Shown here: piece after piece, positions 26,592-33,782 of the stretch
Layout: each line of letters begins with the position of its first letter
How positions within the stretch are numbered: the stretch's first letter is position 1
From: an uncultured Lewinella sp.
GTDB taxonomy: Bacteria > Bacteroidota > Bacteroidia > Chitinophagales > Saprospiraceae
Direction: 5' to 3'
Length of the DNA: 33,782 bases
Assembly: GCA_937873655.1 (NCBI GenBank)
Contig: CALMYQ010000148.1
Location: forward strand, 1 to 33,782
The notes under the pieces: generated by a model
Seen by the model: the letters and a program-made list of their open reading frames with translations, nothing else
Told to the model about the DNA's origin: nothing
The model's database searches: none
Translations under genes and position numbers: made by a program

Positions 26592-26870
26592 ATGAAGAAA
26601 TTTACCATTCCATGCGATTTTGGCGGAGAAAAACACCCCTTTCAGGTCTATGTCGGCGATCCCGGCGTCAATGTCCATCCTTTATATTACCAACAAAGAT
26701 GGCTGTCCGACGAACGGGGCGGATATATCCCCCCTGAAGTGATGGATTCTTTTGAAAAACTGCAAAAAATCGCCGTGGAAAACGATGTCAATTTTGAAGA
26801 GCTTTGCATGTATGCGCTGGGGCAGGCGGCGGAAGAGAAAGCAGCGGAAGTGAAAGATAAACTGAAGTAA
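26592..26870 (+). CDS. DUF2610 small protein, partner of CHAT-NACHT
   Basis: A 92-residue protein that fits DUF2610: the start MKKFTIPCDFGG, the middle WLSDERGGYIPPEVMDSFEKL (residues about 37-57) and LCMYALGQAAEEKAAE near the end are typical of that family, of unknown function. It is likely a small beta-then-helix protein without a signal peptide or membrane segment. The start lies 9 bp after the CHAT-NACHT stop in the same direction, so the two are almost surely co-transcribed. It could be a regulator, an inhibitor of the protease, a substrate, or a ligand adaptor; the sequence does not decide. Protein family call good, role unknown. Confidence 0.8.
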   Translation: MKKFTIPCDFGGEKHPFQVYVGDPGVNVHPLYYQQRWLSDERGGYIPPEVMDSFEKLQKIAVENDVNFEELCMYALGQAAEEKAAEVKDKLK

Positions 26871-27062
26871 TAATCTATTGCAACCCGCTCTATCGCGACT
26901 CGCATAACCATTCGGGGGACCCTTGTTATCAGCCCCTACGATGATAATTTATTTTGGCTTTAGGTTGAAAAATCTGAAACTGCCTATCCTTCCAACCTAT
27001 CCCGCCGCATCCGCCCCGCAACTCCGTCGCAATCCCACCCTGTTTTCCCTAAAAAAGTATTG

Positions 27063-27070
27063 TATATTTG
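27063..27070 (+). promoter_or_regulatory. -7 promoter box (TAnnTTTGY) for the VOC gene
   Basis: TATATTTG followed by C is a full match. It lies 24 bp upstream of the ATG at 27095, with an A-rich leader (ACAAAACAAAAAAAAACAAA) in place of a Shine-Dalgarno site, which is common for Bacteroidota. Confidence 0.65.
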
Positions 27071-27094
27071 CAATACAAAACAAAAAAAAACAAA

Positions 27095-27541
27095 ATGACC
27101 TTGTCACCCAAAATCACCCCCTTCCTCTGGTTCGAAAGCCAGGCGAAGGAAGCCGCTGAATATTATGTCGGCATCTTTCCCGATTCCAGGATCCTGAGCG
27201 AGAATCCGTTTGTCGTCACCTTTGAGATCTGCGGACAGCGGTTCTCTACCCTCAACGGCGGGCCGCACGACCGGTTCAACGACGCGGTCTCTTTTATGGT
27301 GGATTGCAAGGACCAGCAGGAGGTCGACCATTACTGGGATCGCCTCATCGCCGACGGCGGACGCGAATCCATGTGCGGCTGGCTCAAGGATAAATACGGC
27401 GTAGCCTGGCAGATCGTCCCCGAAGCGCTGCCCCGGCTGATCAACCACCCCGACCGGGCGCGCGCCCAAAAGGCGATAGACGCCATGCTGAAAATGCAAA
27501 AGATCGTGGTGGCGGAGCTGGAGGCGGCCTTCGATTCCTGA
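27095..27541 (+). CDS. PhnB-like VOC-family protein
   Basis: A 148-residue protein of the vicinal-oxygen-chelate superfamily, PhnB/3-demethylubiquinone-methyltransferase-like group. Visible pattern: ITPFLWFESQAKEAAEYYVGIFPDS at the N-terminus, the FSTLNGGP loop, SFMVDCKDQQEVDHYWDRL in the middle and GWLKDKYGVAWQIVP near residue 100, all hallmarks of this group. The superfamily binds a metal and small substrates; this group's natural reaction is unclear. The start ATG is set by the promoter box 24 bp upstream and by the conserved N-terminus. It is monocistronic and convergent to the LytTR regulator, with 38 bp between stops. Confidence 0.92.
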   Translation: MTLSPKITPFLWFESQAKEAAEYYVGIFPDSRILSENPFVVTFEICGQRFSTLNGGPHDRFNDAVSFMVDCKDQQEVDHYWDRLIADGGRESMCGWLKDKYGVAWQIVPEALPRLINHPDRARAQKAIDAMLKMQKIVVAELEAAFDS

Positions 27542-27579
27542 TCCTGAACCATTAATGCGGTGTGCGGCATGAAGAACCG

Positions 27580-28356
27580 CTACACATTCTGCAACCACAA
27601 CATTTTCAGGAATTCGGACTTTTTTCTCCGGGAGATGGGCACCTGGCTGCCGTCCGACATGACGGCGACGTTGATCTCCCGGAGAAATTTTTTGACGAAG
27701 TCCACATTGACGATATGGGAAGTGTGGACCCTTGCAAACTTCTCCGCGGGCAACAGTTTTTCAAATTCCTTGATGTTTTTGGTCACCAGGGTCCTCTCAC
27801 CGTTTTCCGCGTAAAAGGTGGTATAACATCCGTCCGACTCCAGGCGAACAATGGACCTGACCTCCAGGACCGCCAGCCCTTCCATCGAGGAAAGCACAAG
27901 CTTGGAATGCTGCTGATCCTTTTGTTCTTTTTCCAGCAACGCCATCATGTAAGTGACCATGCTGCGGTATTCCCGGTTCCAGAGGGTTTCCACCGCCTGG
28001 GCAAAAGCCTTGGATTCCACGGGTTTGAACAGGTACCCCACGGCTTTGTAACGAAAAGCTTCCGGCGGAAAATCCTTATTTGCAGTGGTGAAAATGATGT
28101 GAAAACCCGGGTCGGGAAAATGATTGAGGGTTTCGAAAATCGGGTCGTCCGGCGACCGGACATCAATAATGGCCAAATCGCAGCCATCGTTCTCCAGCCT
28201 GATCCGAAAACCGTCCTCCGTTTCGGATTCGCCAACCACCTGGAGATTGGGTTGGTAAATAGAGATCATTTTTTTCAAAGCGTTGCGGGCATTGACGTCA
28301 CTGTCGAAAAGCAAAACGCTTTGGGACACGGCACTGGGTGGGCTCGGCGGGTTCAT
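27580..28356 (-). CDS. LytTR-family response regulator
   Basis: A 258-residue two-domain regulator. The receiver domain (residues about 12-130) has the acidic pocket near FDSD, the phospho-acceptor Asp65 in LAIIDVRSP, Thr90/Thr91 and Lys111 in GYLFKPV. The LytTR DNA-binding domain (about 150-250) has SIVRLESDGCYTTFY, the AEKFARVHTSHIVNVD core and KKFLREIN. It should bind promoters when phosphorylated by a LytS-type sensor kinase, but no kinase gene is in the window. The N-terminus is Pro/Ser-rich and unusually long before the receiver begins. Upstream, the divergent giant secreted protein is the plausible target (inference from position). Confidence 0.9.
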   Translation of the reverse strand: MNPPSPPSAVSQSVLLFDSDVNARNALKKMISIYQPNLQVVGESETEDGFRIRLENDGCDLAIIDVRSPDDPIFETLNHFPDPGFHIIFTTANKDFPPEAFRYKAVGYLFKPVESKAFAQAVETLWNREYRSMVTYMMALLEKEQKDQQHSKLVLSSMEGLAVLEVRSIVRLESDGCYTTFYAENGERTLVTKNIKEFEKLLPAEKFARVHTSHIVNVDFVKKFLREINVAVMSDGSQVPISRRKKSEFLKMLWLQNV

Positions 28357-28867
28357 TCTTCACGGCATTAGGAGTCTTAGTAATCGATTATTGCGTTGTT
28401 CACTTTGTAAAACTAACGATTATTCCCGGTAAAAAACCAATTTTTAAGGCCGAAAAATTCTGAAATACAGCGGTTTAAGATGAATCCTGCCAGTTTTTGG
28501 AAATATTGTACCGTTTTTATAAGGAATAAGGCCAGTTGTTGGAATTTAAAACCATTAAAAATTATATAATATAATTTTGGCGACGTCTTAATTACAGACC
28601 AATCAACAAATCAGTCGTGGGCACGCTCTGCGCTCCGGAAGTTCATAAAGCTTATAGGTAAATTATATCCAAAAGTCGATTTGCGCCTCCTCAGCACATA
28701 CGATCATTTTCGGGGAAGGCATTTTTCTGCAATGAATATCTGTTGAAGTTCACCACCCAAATCCTCTTTGTGTGATTACCCTCTCCATGCCGGTCGGTCC
28801 GGTCAATGGAAAGGCATTCTTACCGGAATTTTCCATTCTTTATTCAAAACTTTAAACCTTTCATTCC
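28357..28867. other. Long AT-rich intergenic region before the repeat protein
   Basis: About 510 bp without a gene, between the divergent LytTR and repeat-protein genes. It holds a TAnnTTTG box at 28572 and several short AT palindromic stretches (near 28560-28580). If the box at 28572 drives the repeat protein, the leader would be about 280 nt long, room for regulation. Confidence 0.5.
28572..28579 (+). promoter_or_regulatory. Possible -7 box for the repeat-protein gene
   Basis: TAATTTTG matches TAnnTTTG with G, not a pyrimidine, after it. It is the only match seen on this strand in the upstream 500 bp. The resulting leader of about 280 nt is long. Confidence 0.35.
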
Positions 28868-31800
28868 ATGAAAATTTCTTTATTCTCTTCCCCACCCGGA
28901 CAAATCAGACATGTCTTTTCCCTGACCATGCTGTTTTCCGTGTTTATTTTACTCCTGCCGGATGCCCGCGCGATGGACAACAGCCCCTTCGGCCTTCATC
29001 CAGACGTTCCATCCGAACAACCGGAGGAAGGCACCTTCACCTTCCAGGTCTACCTGAAAGACAGCGACATGAACCTGCTGTCAGGCGGGTCGCTGAGATT
29101 CCATGACGGCTCCTGGCACACCGTTTCCGAAACGTCAACCGGTACGTTCGAGGTCAACACCAATACCGCTTCGGTTACCCTGGAAATGACCTACAACAAC
29201 GGCCGCCAAACCGTCGGCGGACATGCAAGCGCCGACGATTTCACCTACCAGACCACCACCACCACCCTGGCCATCCGCGATTCGGACGAAGCGCTCCAAT
29301 CCGGCGGCACAGGCCGTTACCACCAGATCGGCTGGGTCAACTGGAACTCGGCAGCCAATACCGACATCGAGCTCCTGCCGGGCCAGTACACCTTCGAAGC
29401 CACCATCAACAACGGCCGACAGACCAAAGTGCTGACCGTTCCGGCCGGCCCTGCCTATGAAGCCGGCTTCCATACCGTAACCACCACCCTGGCCATCAGG
29501 GATTCCGACGGCGCCACCCTGTCCGGCGGCACAGGCAGATACCACCAGATCACCTGGGCCGACTGGAACAGCGAGGCCAATACCGACATCGAACTGCTCC
29601 CCGGCCAATACACCTTCGAAGCCACCATCAACAACGGCCGACAAACCAAAGTGCTGACCGTTCCCGACGGCGACCCGGCATTCGAAGCGACCTTCAATAC
29701 CGTAACCACCACCCTGGCCATCAAGGATTCCGACGGCGTACCCCAATCCGGCGGCACAGGCCGCTACCACCAGATCACCTGGGCCAACTGGAACAGCGAG
29801 GCCAATACCGATATCGAACTGCTCCCCGGCCAGTATACCTTCGAAGCCACCATCAACAACGGCCGACAGACCAAAGTCGTCACCGTACCCGCCGGGCCGG
29901 CTTTCGAGGTCGCGTTCAACACCGTCACCACCACCCTGGCTATCAAGGATTCTGACGGCGTACCCCAATCCGGCGGCACAGGCCGCTACCACCAGATCAC
30001 CTGGGCCAACTGGAACAGCGAGGCCAATACCGTCATCGAACTGCTCCCCGGGCAATATACCTTTGAAGCCACCATCAACAACAGCCGCCAGACCAAAGTC
30101 ATCGTCGTACCAGCCGATCCGGCGTTTGAAGCCACTTTTAACACCGTTACGACCACCGTCAACCTGTCCAACTGCGTCAGCGGCCTGGACGGCGCCCTTG
30201 TAAGATATCACCAACTGAGCTGGCAGGATTTCGGTACCACCGACGCAAACGGGAACGCGGTCAGGGAATTGCTGCCCGGTCAGTTCACCTTCGAGATCAA
30301 CTACAACGGCGGCAAACAGACCACCGTTTTTGTCGTGACGCAAATGGCCGCTACCCAGCTGTCGTACAACGCCACCCTGGTCAAACTGCAATACAGCGGC
30401 GCCATCCAATACTACCAGAACGGCTGGCATACCTTCACCCAGCCCGCCCAAAGCATGCTCGAAGGCACCTACATCTTCCGGTTTGACGGCTATCAGCAGA
30501 ACGGCGTAATCATCTCCGGTTGCGATATCGAAAACACCATCGTCATCTATAAAATGCAGAAATGCAACGGCGCCGGGGTGGCCGGCGGAACGGGCTACCT
30601 CTGGAACAACGGCTGGCTCACCGCCTCCGCTACCGCAGCCAACGGCGTGCTCATCGCCTGGTTCAACGGCACCCTGACCGGCAACCGCCGGATGATGATG
30701 TTCTACAACAATACCTATTCAGCCGAACTCAACCAGAACATTTCGACCAACTCCGTTGCCGTATTTAACCTGGCCGACGTCGATATCCGCGCCTGGGACG
30801 GCTCAAGCGTCGTCAGCCAGGCCGACGGCGGCGACCTCGCAACGGTCTATATCTGGAACAACGGCTGGAAGAGCCTCGAACCCAATACCCAACTCGACGC
30901 CAACGGGATCCTGAATACCTATCTCTTCCCGGGCAACCGCCGCCTGCTGATGACAGGCTACAACTATTCATCGCTCGACATTACCTTCCCCGTATCGGGT
31001 TGCGACTACAATGCCGACTTCCCGACGGTCAGGAATGCAGTCACCATCAGGGACCAATCCCATACCCTGCTGTCCGGCAACGACCCCAACGGCAACCTCT
31101 ACATCTGGGATAACGGCTGGAAAGCCCTGGGCACCGACCTGAGCACCGACGGCAGCCTCAACGGCACCTTCAAAGTGGCCGTACTGGCAGGCAACCGCCG
31201 CTTCCTGGCACAACTGAACAATACCGCCATCGACAAAACCTTCCCGTTGGCCATCGGCGACCCTGTAGCCAGTTTCAACGCCATCAGGAATCCTGTGAAA
31301 TGGCTGGACCAGAACCAATATGCCGGCGCCGGCGACCCGAATGCCACGGTTTACATCTGGGATAACGGCTGGAAATTCCTCGGCGAGGACGACGACGACA
31401 GCACCGTTGACGGCTTAGTCACCATGAACGGGCAGACCAGCGAAAACTCGGTCATCCTCGAAGGCAACCGCCGATTCCTCATGCAGCTGAATCATACTGC
31501 CATCGATAAGACCTTCACCCTCACCCAGGGCGGCGCCGAACAGGCCTGCTTCAACGCCCTCCGGAACCCGGTCAAATGGGAAGACCAATGCGACGGAACC
31601 GGCGCCGCCGGCGACCCGAATGCAACGGTCTATATCTGGGATAACGGCTGGCACTTCCTCGGCAACGACGACGACGACGGCAACGATGTGGACGGCGAGA
31701 TCACCTACAACGGCCAGACCAGCGAAAACTCGGTCATCCTCGAAGGCAACCGCCGATTCCTTATGCAACTGAACCACTCCGCCATCGACAAAACCTTTGC

Positions 31801-33782
31801 CCTGGCGCAAGGCGGCGCCGAACAGGCCTCCTTCAACGCCGTCCGGAACCCGGTGGAATTCCGCGATCAATCCGGCGACCTGCTGCCCGATTCGGAAGGC
31901 GCACAGACGGTCCACATCTGGGATAACGGATGGCATTCCCTCGGAACGACGAACAACGGCACCCTGGAAACCGTCGTGCTGGAAGGCAACCGCCGATTCC
32001 TCGGGCAACTGAACCACTCGGCCGTCGACAAGACCTTCAATCTCCAGCAAACCGGCGGGGCCGGCCTTTGCGGCGCCGATGTTGCCGTTTTTGAAGCCGT
32101 CAAGGACGCCGTCCGGCTGCTCAACGGATGCGACGGCGGGATTGCCGGCGGCGTAGCCCGGATCTGGGACAACGGCTGGCAACTGCTCGGTACAACCGAC
32201 GCTTCCGGCATCGTCAGGAACCAGAGCCTCCTGTCCGGCAACCGGCGCATCCTCATGACGCTGCCCAACGGCGACGCCCGGGATCAGACCTTTGCGATCA
32301 ACTGGACGCCGGCTTACGCCGTATTCAACGCCTCCAACGTTTCCTTCCACTACTGCGGCAACGCGGAATACAAGAAAGGCAACCAGTGGCTGCCGCTATC
32401 CAACCCCACCAGCCTGTTCCAGGGCAGCGTCCAGTTCCGGTTTGACGGCATCGTCAAAACCATCGACCTGACCGGCGCCTGCAACATCGACCAGACCCTC
32501 GTGGTCTTCAACCTGCTCAACAGCGGCGGCGGTGGTCAGTCCGGCGGTAACGCACAGATCAACGCCGGCGGCTGGAAACAGGCCGACGACCAAACCGACG
32601 CCAACGGCCGGCTCCTGGCGTTCTTCAACGGCAGCCTCCTGGGCAACCGCCAGCTGCGGATGACCTACTGGGCCGGCGACCCCGGCTTCCTGAGCACCTC
32701 CGCTTCCCAAACGGTCAATATCGGCAGTACCTGCAGCGTTACCTTCCAGCTCGCCGACGCTCATTTCCGGACCTGGGACGGCTCCTCCGTCGTGACCGAA
32801 GCGGACGGCGGCGACCCGAATGCCAATGTCTGCGTGAACAGCGGAGGATACAAACAACTCGGCATTCTGGGCAGCGACGGCGAACTCCATGTGGATATGT
32901 TCGCCAACAACCACCAGTTCAAAATGGGCAATTACAACTACACCAGCCAGGTGTTGACCCAAAACCTGAACAGCAACAATGTGGTCGATTTCGGAACAAG
33001 GACCATGGCCATCGAATTGAGGGACGAAAACGGCAACCTCGTGACTTCTCACGACGGTACCGCCTATATCAATTCAGGCGGATACAAAAATCTGGGTACG
33101 ACGGCCGGCACAGGCATCGTGGATATCGCCCTGCTGTACGGCAACTGGCAGTTCAAAATGGAAATGAACTACTCCAGCCAGGTCAAAACTGTCAATATCT
33201 CCGGCGGCCCCGCCGTAATGGACGCCAGGATACTGCCGGTACAGGTGTTGGATGAGAACCATATTGCCATCGAAAATGTCACCGTGTGCATCAACAGCGG
33301 AGGATACAAGTCATTGGGCGAAACCAATGCCTTAGGGCTCATCACCACCCCGCTGATGCTCGGCAACTGGCAGTTCAAAGGCAGCATCAACTACACCAGC
33401 CAGGTCAAAACCGCCAACATCACCGGCGCGCCGGCCATCCTCGACGCCCGGTCCGTACCCGTCGTGGTGCAGGATGAGAACAGCGCGCCCGTGGAAGGGG
33501 TCGTTGTCTGCGTCAACAGCGGCGGCTACAAAGGCATCGGCACAACCGACGCCAACGGCGAGATCCATACCGTATTGATGCTCGGCAACTGGCAGTTCAA
33601 AGGTACCGTCAACTACACCAGCCAGGTCAAAACCGCCAATATCTCCGGCGCGCCGGCCACCCTTGACGCCCGGTCCGTACCCGTCGAAGTGCAGGATGAG
33701 AACAGTGCGCCCGTGGAAGGGGTCGTCGTCTGCGTCAACAGCGGCGGCTACAAAGGCATCGGCACAACCGACGCCAACGGCG
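28868..33782 (+). CDS. Giant secreted repeat protein, 3' end outside the window
   Basis: An uninterrupted reading frame of at least 1638 codons from ATG 28868 to the window edge. The N-terminus is a signal peptide: a basic start, a hydrophobic core (SLTMLFSVFILLLP, residues about 18-31) and an Ala-Arg-Ala cleavage site near 35. The rest is about 20 repeats of roughly 74-94 residues. They share a layout: an aromatic G-W/Y core strand, a TTDANG-like turn, LLPG or LLxGN with a following xF strand, an N-x-x-Q or NYxSQ strand, and a closing strand leading into DxxG. This suggests a transthyretin/Cna-B-like beta-sandwich (inference). A cell-surface adhesin, possibly exported by type IX secretion, is likely, but the sorting domain would lie outside the window. 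No catalytic domain is visible. Confidence 0.85.
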   Translation, partial: MKISLFSSPPGQIRHVFSLTMLFSVFILLLPDARAMDNSPFGLHPDVPSEQPEEGTFTFQVYLKDSDMNLLSGGSLRFHDGSWHTVSETSTGTFEVNTNTASVTLEMTYNNGRQTVGGHASADDFTYQTTTTTLAIRDSDEALQSGGTGRYHQIGWVNWNSAANTDIELLPGQYTFEATINNGRQTKVLTVPAGPAYEAGFHTVTTTLAIRDSDGATLSGGTGRYHQITWADWNSEANTDIELLPGQYTFEATINNGRQTKVLTVPDGDPAFEATFNTVTTTLAIKDSDGVPQSGGTGRYHQITWANWNSEANTDIELLPGQYTFEATINNGRQTKVVTVPAGPAFEVAFNTVTTTLAIKDSDGVPQSGGTGRYHQITWANWNSEANTVIELLPGQYTFEATINNSRQTKVIVVPADPAFEATFNTVTTTVNLSNCVSGLDGALVRYHQLSWQDFGTTDANGNAVRELLPGQFTFEINYNGGKQTTVFVVTQMAATQLSYNATLVKLQYSGAIQYYQNGWHTFTQPAQSMLEGTYIFRFDGYQQNGVIISGCDIENTIVIYKMQKCNGAGVAGGTGYLWNNGWLTASATAANGVLIAWFNGTLTGNRRMMMFYNNTYSAELNQNISTNSVAVFNLADVDIRAWDGSSVVSQADGGDLATVYIWNNGWKSLEPNTQLDANGILNTYLFPGNRRLLMTGYNYSSLDITFPVSGCDYNADFPTVRNAVTIRDQSHTLLSGNDPNGNLYIWDNGWKALGTDLSTDGSLNGTFKVAVLAGNRRFLAQLNNTAIDKTFPLAIGDPVASFNAIRNPVKWLDQNQYAGAGDPNATVYIWDNGWKFLGEDDDDSTVDGLVTMNGQTSENSVILEGNRRFLMQLNHTAIDKTFTLTQGGAEQACFNALRNPVKWEDQCDGTGAAGDPNATVYIWDNGWHFLGNDDDDGNDVDGEITYNGQTSENSVILEGNRRFLMQLNHSAIDKTFALAQGGAEQASFNAVRNPVEFRDQSGDLLPDSEGAQTVHIWDNGWHSLGTTNNGTLETVVLEGNRRFLGQLNHSAVDKTFNLQQTGGAGLCGADVAVFEAVKDAVRLLNGCDGGIAGGVARIWDNGWQLLGTTDASGIVRNQSLLSGNRRILMTLPNGDARDQTFAINWTPAYAVFNASNVSFHYCGNAEYKKGNQWLPLSNPTSLFQGSVQFRFDGIVKTIDLTGACNIDQTLVVFNLLNSGGGGQSGGNAQINAGGWKQADDQTDANGRLLAFFNGSLLGNRQLRMTYWAGDPGFLSTSASQTVNIGSTCSVTFQLADAHFRTWDGSSVVTEADGGDPNANVCVNSGGYKQLGILGSDGELHVDMFANNHQFKMGNYNYTSQVLTQNLNSNNVVDFGTRTMAIELRDENGNLVTSHDGTAYINSGGYKNLGTTAGTGIVDIALLYGNWQFKMEMNYSSQVKTVNISGGPAVMDARILPVQVLDENHIAIENVTVCINSGGYKSLGETNALGLITTPLMLGNWQFKGSINYTSQVKTANITGAPAILDARSVPVVVQDENSAPVEGVVVCVNSGGYKGIGTTDANGEIHTVLMLGNWQFKGTVNYTSQVKTANISGAPATLDARSVPVEVQDENSAPVEGVVVCVNSGGYKGIGTTDANG
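29267..30157 (+). repeat. Repeat class A: four near-identical 222-225-bp units
   Basis: Anchored on CTGGCCATC at 29267 and 29489, and its close variants at 29714 and 29936, giving spacings of 222, 225 and 222 bp (74-75 residues). Each unit encodes SGGTGRYHQI, ANTDIELLPGQYTFEATINN and RQTK. Divergent copies flank the block. The high DNA identity suggests recent tandem duplication or gene conversion. Confidence 0.85.
30841..32270 (+). repeat. Repeat class B: IWDNGW / GNRRFL units
   Basis: Six units, each with YIWDNGWK or a variant, then LEGNRRFLMQLN, DKTF and FNAVRNPV. Unit length varies from about 246 to 281 bp. Two units carry Asp-rich insertions (31385-31399 and 31667-31678). Confidence 0.8.
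32999..33782 (+). repeat. Repeat class C: CVNSGGYK / LGNWQFK units, 222 bp
   Basis: Units anchored on the DAR codons at 33221, 33443 and 33665 are exactly 222 bp (74 residues) apart. Each encodes CVNSGGYK, TTDANG, LMLGNWQFKG and YTSQVKT. The array continues past the window edge, and the last two copies are almost identical at the DNA level. Confidence 0.85.

Noticed and set aside
27557..27592. Weak GCGGT...ACCGC inverted repeat between the convergent VOC and LytTR genes, considered as a terminator
   Set aside because: The stem is only five pairs with a long loop and no T-run, so it is not a convincing terminator.
27562..28371. Open frame of 269 codons on the plus strand opposite the response regulator
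   Set aside because: The minus-strand receiver and LytTR domains are unmistakable; the opposite frame has no family features.
29135..30451. Open frame of 438 codons on the minus strand with repeats
   Set aside because: Its repeats are the mirror of class A units of the secreted protein on the plus strand, which has a signal peptide and runs unbroken to the window edge.
28868..33782. Regular 222-bp spacing, considered as a CRISPR or satellite array
   Set aside because: The repeats are in frame, much longer than CRISPR repeats, and encode a continuous secreted protein.

Overview
The window looks like a chromosomal accessory region from a member of the Bacteroidota, plausibly a Saprospiria-type marine or sludge bacterium (the class is inference). 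The signs are TAnnTTTG-type promoter boxes, A-rich leaders instead of strong Shine-Dalgarno sites, a PorT-like outer-membrane barrel, a DUF4386 membrane protein, a LytTR response regulator and a giant secreted repeat protein. No rRNA, tRNA, CRISPR array, transposase or integrase was recognised.

Layout: (1) 1-1.3 kb, a MATE-type efflux gene on the minus strand whose 3' end runs into a palindromic repeat. (2) 1.5-2.9 kb, a three-gene toxin-antitoxin-chaperone (TAC) module: HigB/RelE-like toxin, Xre antitoxin with a C-terminal extension, SecB-like chaperone, joined by two ATGA overlaps. (3) 2.9-3.8 kb, a convergent membrane-anchored PD-(D/E)XK nuclease related to archaeal Holliday junction resolvases. 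(4) 3.8-4.4 kb, an apparently non-coding, AT-rich gap. (5) 4.4-9.3 kb, a two-gene bacterial NLR-like system: an EAD11-type effector-associated-domain protein overlapping a STAND NTPase with about 13-14 WD40 repeats. (6) 9.45-16.15 kb, a complete Wadjet plasmid-defence operon, jetABCD. (7) 16.2-19.8 kb, an AraC regulator, a small membrane protein, a CPYC flavoprotein related to thioredoxin reductase, a DUF4386 protein and an outer-membrane barrel. (8) 20.1-26.9 kb, a very large CHAT protease-NACHT NTPase protein followed 9 bp later by a DUF2610 small protein. (9) 27.1-28.4 kb, a PhnB-like VOC protein and a convergent orphan LytTR response regulator. (10) 28.9 kb to the window end, an open-ended giant secreted protein made of about 20 divergent ~74-residue repeats.

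The segment from 1.5 to 26.9 kb reads as a defence island. One module is of well-established type (Wadjet) and one is a known class in divergent form (TAC). Two are NLR-type candidates whose exact architectures I cannot match to a characterised system: EAD11 plus STAND-WD40, and CHAT-NACHT plus DUF2610. The last two are the best candidates for undescribed biology. The TAC antitoxin tail and the uncharacterised C-terminal half of the EAD11 protein are the most specific points to follow. All functional statements come from reading motifs by eye; no search was run.
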